Source: an uncultured Bacillaceae bacterium (GTDB lineage Bacteria > Bacillota > Bacilli > Caldalkalibacillales > Caldalkalibacillaceae). From it: 9,329 nucleotides of DNA. The notes below the pieces were generated by a model that was not told where the DNA came from, searched no databases, and saw only the letters and a program-made list of their open reading frames with translations. A program made the translations under genes and the position numbers. The DNA is taken from NCBI GenBank assembly GCA_937967685.1, contig CALBTX010000075.1:1-9329 (forward strand). Direction: 5' to 3'. Shown here piece by piece: positions 6,441 through 9,329 of the stretch (the first letter of the stretch is position 1; each line of letters starts with the position of its first letter).

Positions 6441-7580
6441 ATGATCATCAACAACAACATTCCTGCGTTGAACACTCATCGCATGCTGACGATGAACAAC
6501 ACCAACGCACAGAAAGCCATGGAGAAACTGTCTTCCGGTCTGCGCATAAACCGTGCCGGGGACGACGCCGCAGGGCTGGCCATCTCCGAAAAAATGAGAG
6601 GACAGATTCGCGGGTTGAACATGGCTTCCAAAAACGCCCAAGACGGTATTTCCTTGATTCAAACCGCAGAGGGGGCGTTGAACGAAACGCATTCCATCCT
6701 GCAGCGTATGCGTGAATTGGCTGTGCAGGCAGCTAATGACACGAACACCGATGCTGACCGTTTCGAGTTGCAGAAGGAAATCAACCAATTAACGGAAGAG
6801 TTGACACGTATCGGGGACACCACAGAATTCAATACAAAGTCCTTGCTTGACGGTACTTTCGAAGGAACCTTCCATATCGGAGCCAATGAAGGACAAAACA
6901 TCAGTCTCAATATTGCTGATATGCGTGCTGAGACGTTGAATGTTGTAGCTGACACCGCTAAAGCTGTAGCTAATGCTGGCAGTACAAATATGGATAGTGA
7001 TAATAACAATGGTTTGGAAAATCTAATAGGTGGGACCTATTACGCTGAAGTTGCTGAAGACGGAACCGTATCGTTAAAAACAGCCGATGGGACAGAAATT
7101 GGGACAGGAACCTTAGCCGCTGGTGGAACCAGTGTAGATATTTCGATAACCGACACAGATTATTTAGTTGATGATAGTAATGCTACAGTTACATTAGGTA
7201 TTAATGATACAGGTGACGGATCAACTGCTGCAACTGATGCCGGAACCATTACAATTAACGTTCTTGAAGAGGGACAAGGAATTAGTGTTATGACGCAAGA
7301 CGATGCCGATAGTGCTGTGACAACCATTCAAAGCGCTTTAGACCGCGTGTCTGCCGAGCGTTCCAAATTAGGTGCCTACCAAAACCGTTTGGAACACACC
7401 ATTAACAACTTAGGTACATCAGCTGAGAACTTACAAGCCGCTGAATCACGTATTCGCGACGTTGACATGGCCCGTGAAATGATGGAGTTCACGAAGAACA
7501 ACATCTTGTCTCAGGCTTCTCAAGCGATGCTGGCTCAAGCCAATCAAATGCCGCAGGCAGTATTGCAACTGCTCGGGTAA
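6441..7580 (+). CDS. hag: Flagellin
   Basis: Structural subunit of the flagellar filament, exported through the flagellar type III apparatus without a cleaved signal. 379 residues. The conserved N-terminal D0/D1 region (about 1-140) begins MIINNNIPALNT and carries KLSSGLRINRAGDDAAGLAI; LQRMRELAVQ at 87-96 is the stretch recognised by TLR5 in other flagellins. The conserved C-terminal D1/D0 region (about 295-379) includes RIRDVDMAREM and ends PQAVLQLLG. The centre (about 160-290) is an Asp/Thr/Gly-rich variable domain that in B. subtilis Hag is much reduced. Its DNA is more AT-rich than the ends, as is usual when this domain is exchanged. ATG 6441 follows GGAGG by 10 nt. Expression should be sigma-D dependent with CsrA/FliW control. 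The gene is intact. Confidence 0.96.
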   Translation: MIINNNIPALNTHRMLTMNNTNAQKAMEKLSSGLRINRAGDDAAGLAISEKMRGQIRGLNMASKNAQDGISLIQTAEGALNETHSILQRMRELAVQAANDTNTDADRFELQKEINQLTEELTRIGDTTEFNTKSLLDGTFEGTFHIGANEGQNISLNIADMRAETLNVVADTAKAVANAGSTNMDSDNNNGLENLIGGTYYAEVAEDGTVSLKTADGTEIGTGTLAAGGTSVDISITDTDYLVDDSNATVTLGINDTGDGSTAATDAGTITINVLEEGQGISVMTQDDADSAVTTIQSALDRVSAERSKLGAYQNRLEHTINNLGTSAENLQAAESRIRDVDMAREMMEFTKNNILSQASQAMLAQANQMPQAVLQLLG

Positions 7581-7595
7581 AAATAGTCAATCAAC

Positions 7596-7627
7596 AAAGG
7601 GCTCTAGTTATGCTAGAGTCCTTTTTT
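7596..7627 (+). terminator. Rho-independent terminator after flagellin
   Basis: GGGCTCTAG (7599-7607) pairs with CTAGAGTCC (7613-7621), 9 bp with one G-T, with a 5-nt loop followed by TTTTTT. It lies only 15 nt before the next start codon, so the downstream gene depends on read-through or an unseen promoter. Confidence 0.9.
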
Positions 7628-7642
7628 CAAGGAGGAATGTGA

Positions 7643-8287
7643 ATGTACTCTCTTAAACAGCTAATAGCTGAAAGTAGATATAAAGCGCAAGAATCAGGAG
7701 TCGACAAAGAAGAGGCTGAAAATCAAGTGCTAAAATGCGAAATAAAAAAACTAGGGAATGAAAATCTCTATGAGTACTTTAAATTTGTTGAACACTTAGC
7801 GACATCTCTTAATAAATCGTTGACTCTCTCCACAGATATTATTATGACATCATTAGGACAATGCGATTTTTCAAGAAATACGATACAAATATCATTGAAA
7901 GAAGAGTATGATAGTGAAGCTAAACTTAAGAGTGTTATTGTTCATGAACTTGGAGAAGCAGAGTATATTTTGAGAAACTACCCGATCTGTAGAAGTGAAT
8001 TTGTTGATGAAGCGCCAAGGTTTACTGAATTATTAAGTCATTATTACATTGAACATACTCTTAAGAAGAAAAACCTTTATCATTTGGAAGCAGTTTTTAA
8101 AGATGATCAAGTAAAAAAATCATTAAAACAACAAGGGATAATATATGAGGAATATAAAAAAGATTGCCGAAATGAATGGAAAGTAATTTTAAAAGCGGTA
8201 TGGATCTTAATTTCGTTTAATCATTTTGTAGTAAAGGATAAGATACCAGGTTATGCGGAATTCTCGGATATAATTGATGAGATTTAG
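7643..8287 (+). CDS. Unknown protein with a degenerate zincin-like HELGE motif
   Basis: A 214-residue, AT-rich gene of a family I cannot name. ATG 7643 has AAGGAGG (7629-7635) at 7 nt, so it is well set up for translation. No signal peptide or convincing membrane segment is seen. Residues 76-140 resemble a zinc peptidase of the ImmA/IrrE (M78) kind: strand-like FSRNTIQISL, helix KSVIVHELGEAEYIL with HELGE at 101-105, then FVDEAPRFTELLSHYY (120-135), where the third ligand would be expected. The second His of HExxH is Glu105, so it may be inactive, use another ligand set or only share the fold. A Lys-rich C-terminal half follows. The gene lies directly behind the flagellin terminator with no promoter visible between. 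Base composition differs sharply from prkA-spoVR, suggesting acquisition. The frame continues 43 codons beyond its TAG, so the present C-terminus may be truncated. Confidence 0.7.
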   Translation: MYSLKQLIAESRYKAQESGVDKEEAENQVLKCEIKKLGNENLYEYFKFVEHLATSLNKSLTLSTDIIMTSLGQCDFSRNTIQISLKEEYDSEAKLKSVIVHELGEAEYILRNYPICRSEFVDEAPRFTELLSHYYIEHTLKKKNLYHLEAVFKDDQVKKSLKQQGIIYEEYKKDCRNEWKVILKAVWILISFNHFVVKDKIPGYAEFSDIIDEI

Positions 8288-8463
8288 GAAATATCATTCA
8301 GTGACAATAACAGTGTGGAACAATCAATTGAGTTGCTACATTGGATTATAAACAAAATGAAAAAAAGGGGATTGAACAGAGATATAAAAATGACACGTCT
8401 AACAGATAGTCGAAAATGAAAACACATCTTGAATGAAATCATGAAGACAATCAACATTTTATT
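8288..8463 (+). other. Gene-free stretch with an in-frame continuation of the preceding gene
   Basis: Directly after TAG 8285-8287, the same frame reads EISFSDNNSVEQSIELLHWI and NKMKKRGLNRDIK through TRLTDSRK to TGA 8417-8419, then remains open to TAA 8465-8467. It has no ribosome site of its own at a good distance from an ATG. It may be the severed C-terminus of the HELGE protein. No terminator is visible for either the plus-strand gene or the minus-strand toxin gene that converges on it. Confidence 0.35.
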
Positions 8464-8796
8464 TTAATATTGATTCAATATCTTATGTAATCTTTCCTGA
8501 AGTATGGGCAAGTTATTTTCTATGGTGTTCCATACGATATTTAAATCTACACCCATGTAATTGTGAATGAGTACGTTTCTCATTCCAACCATCTCTTTCC
8601 AGGGGACGTCAGGGTACATTTCTCTAAATTCCTCAGAAATATGATTTGCAGCCTCCCCGATGATTTCCAAATTTCGTACTATGGCATCACGTACTCATTT
8701 TGACTGAAAAAATTGCTCTTTTCCTTCAGGGGCGTATTCATTGATGTTCCCAATACACTCCAGGATATGCTGGAGATATACGATATCTTCTTTCAT
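8464..8796 (-). pseudogene. hepT: HepT-like HEPN toxin gene interrupted by an in-frame TGA
   Basis: HEPN-domain RNase toxin of the HepT/MntA type (DUF86), reading leftward. ATG 8796-8794 overlaps the mntA stop as ATGA. The frame gives MKEDIVYLQHILECIGNINE and onward to FFQSK, then TGA at 8697-8695 (codon 34), and continues in the same frame with VRDAIVRNLEIIGEAANHIS up to LNQY and TAA 8466-8464. Without the TGA it would be 110 residues, the usual length for the family. The catalytic motif RX4HXY is present as RNVLIHNY (73-80), with conserved NLEIIGEA and GV after the motif. A restart at TTG 8670 would make 68 residues lacking the first helix, and no ribosome site supports it. I therefore call it a pseudogene; UGA read-through or a base error remain possible. 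Confidence 0.8.
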
Positions 8797-9083
8797 ATTT
8801 CAATGGCCTCGTTTAAAACCTTTTCTCGAAATGCGATATGAATGGAATCTTTTGTAGCTATATCTACAGGTCGATCTAATAATTGTTCAAGATCATCTTT
8901 TAACGATACTAAATCGAATAATGACCTGCCTTCTTCAAATTCAATTAAAAAGTCAATATCACTCTGCAATGTTTGTTTGTTGTTAACGGTTGAGCCGAAT
9001 ATTTTTATTTGGACGACACCGTGTTCCTTGGCTATTTCTAATATTTCTGAACGTTTATTTTCAATTTCTTTTGGTATGGACAA
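8793..9083 (-). CDS. mntA: MntA-type minimal nucleotidyltransferase antitoxin
   Basis: Partner of the HEPN toxin. In characterised pairs MntA neutralises HepT by adding AMP to the Tyr of the RX4HXY motif. The product is 96 residues from TTG 9083. Core motifs: GSTVNN at 30-35, where GSxARG is usual; SDIDF at 41-45 with the catalytic Asp42 and Asp44; and RPVDI at 71-75 with the third carboxylate, Asp74. Start choice: GAGGTG (9095-9090) is 6 nt before the TTG, whereas GTG 9092 lies inside that ribosome site and within about 6 nt of the predicted transcription start, so it is unlikely, though it would give 99 residues. The gene overlaps hepT by 4 nt and precedes it, the usual order for one class of these loci. 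It looks intact. Confidence 0.85.
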   Translation of the reverse strand: MSIPKEIENKRSEILEIAKEHGVVQIKIFGSTVNNKQTLQSDIDFLIEFEEGRSLFDLVSLKDDLEQLLDRPVDIATKDSIHIAFREKVLNEAIEI

Positions 9084-9103
9084 TTGGATCACCTCACGTT
9101 CTT

Positions 9104-9130
9104 ATTATAACATGATTCAACTATTCCCAA
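9104..9130 (-). promoter_or_regulatory. Sigma-A promoter with extended -10 for mntA-hepT
   Basis: On the minus strand, TGTTATAAT (9112-9104) is a perfect extended -10. A partial -35, TTGGGA (9130-9125), lies 15 nt upstream. Initiation near 9098 leaves a leader of only about 15 nt that contains the ribosome site for TTG 9083. Confidence 0.65.
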
Positions 9131-9158
9131 AGCAATGGCGATTGCCACTTTGCCCTCG

Positions 9159-9189
9159 CCCCCACACCCTCTCTTTGGGGGATTTTTTT
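9159..9189 (+). terminator. Plus-strand hairpin with T-tract
   Basis: CCCCC (9159-9163) pairs with GGGGG (9177-9181) around a 13-nt loop, followed by A and seven T (9183-9189). The stem is short but GC-only. It may stop plus-strand transcription running antisense through the toxin-antitoxin genes. GCAAT-GGCG-ATTGC (9132-9145) is a weaker hairpin just before it. Confidence 0.55.
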
Positions 9190-9206
9190 ATGGATCGCCA
9201 CCCAGC

Positions 9207-9235
9207 TTGAGACAGGATCACATTTTACATAAAAT
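9207..9235 (+). promoter_or_regulatory. Sigma-A-type promoter reading off the right edge
   Basis: TTGAGA (9207-9212), a 17-nt spacer, then TAAAAT (9230-9235). Each hexamer differs from consensus by one base and the spacing is ideal. It lies right after a terminator, as expected at a transcript boundary. Initiation would be near 9242. Confidence 0.6.
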
Positions 9236-9275
9236 ATCCACTCACATTACTCCAGGAAAAGGATTCCGTATATTT

Positions 9276-9329
9276 ATGTCGAATCCATCTATAACAGAAC
9301 GCAACAATGGCATAGACTCTTACAGAACG
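9276..9329 (+). CDS. Possible start of a gene leaving the right edge
   Basis: ATG 9276 opens MSNPSITERNNGIDSYRT, still open at the last base. It follows the promoter at 9207-9235, but the nearest ribosome-like site, AAAAGGA (9257-9263), is 12 nt away, rather far. The ATG sits in the loop of an inverted repeat, GGATTC (9261-9266) with GAATCC (9281-9286). Eighteen codons are too few to judge. Confidence 0.25.
   Translation, partial: MSNPSITERNNGIDSYRT

Noticed and set aside
8842..9210. Plus-strand ORF of 122 codons antisense to mntA
   Set aside because: It overlaps a clear nucleotidyltransferase gene on the other strand, has Ser/Asn-rich shadow composition, and runs through a terminator.
9135..9329. 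Longer plus-strand frame starting at ATG 9135
   Set aside because: It would translate through the hairpin terminator and the promoter; the sequence there (Pro/Phe/Gly-rich) does not look like protein.
1..9329. CRISPR array, tRNA or rRNA genes
   Set aside because: No regularly spaced repeats with unique spacers, no cloverleaf sequences and no rRNA signatures were seen on either strand by eye.

Overview
The window looks like chromosome of a motile, endospore-forming member of the Bacillaceae or a close relative. The prkA, yhbH and spoVR products resemble their Bacillus subtilis counterparts along their whole length. The flagellin has a canonical sigma-D promoter, and ribosome binding sites are strong and Gram-positive. 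The left two thirds has moderate GC, while the right third (about 7630-9130) is clearly AT-rich. A thermophilic or alkaliphilic Bacillales host is a guess. All homology statements come from recognising sequences by eye; no search was run.

Layout. (1) 3-881: the 3' part of an HD-GYP phosphohydrolase gene that enters from the left edge, followed by a terminator. (2) 914-1175: control region of the next operon. (3) 1176-5683: prkA-yhbH-spoVR, a tight sporulation/stationary-phase operon with a 12-nt gap and a junction of about 1 nt (or a 4-nt overlap). (4) 5686-6078: debris, comprising a minus-strand frameshifted small gene with its own terminator and a plus-strand hairpin terminator that could be an IS end. 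(5) 6095-7627: flagellin gene with a sigma-D promoter, a leader of about 310 nt, two CsrA-like sites and a terminator. The leader also holds two abutting small reading frames and several short repeats. (6) 7643-8287: an AT-rich gene of unknown function with a zincin-like but altered motif (HELGE); its frame continues past a TAG. (7) 8464-9083 (minus): an mntA-hepT type HEPN/MNT toxin-antitoxin pair in which the toxin gene has an in-frame TGA at codon 34. (8) 9159-9329: a plus-strand terminator, a good sigma-A-type promoter and possibly the first codons of a gene leaving the right edge.

How they work together. PrkA, YhbH and SpoVR form a widely conserved trio (YeaG-YeaH-YcgB in Escherichia coli) linked to sporulation or starvation. 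The flagellin leader fits the CsrA-FliW-flagellin feedback known in B. subtilis. The stretches flanking flagellin look like a zone of accessory DNA and decay: a frameshifted gene, a gene that may be cut by an amber codon, and a toxin gene broken by an opal codon beside an intact antitoxin. The least explained items are the HELGE protein and the small frames in the flagellin leader.
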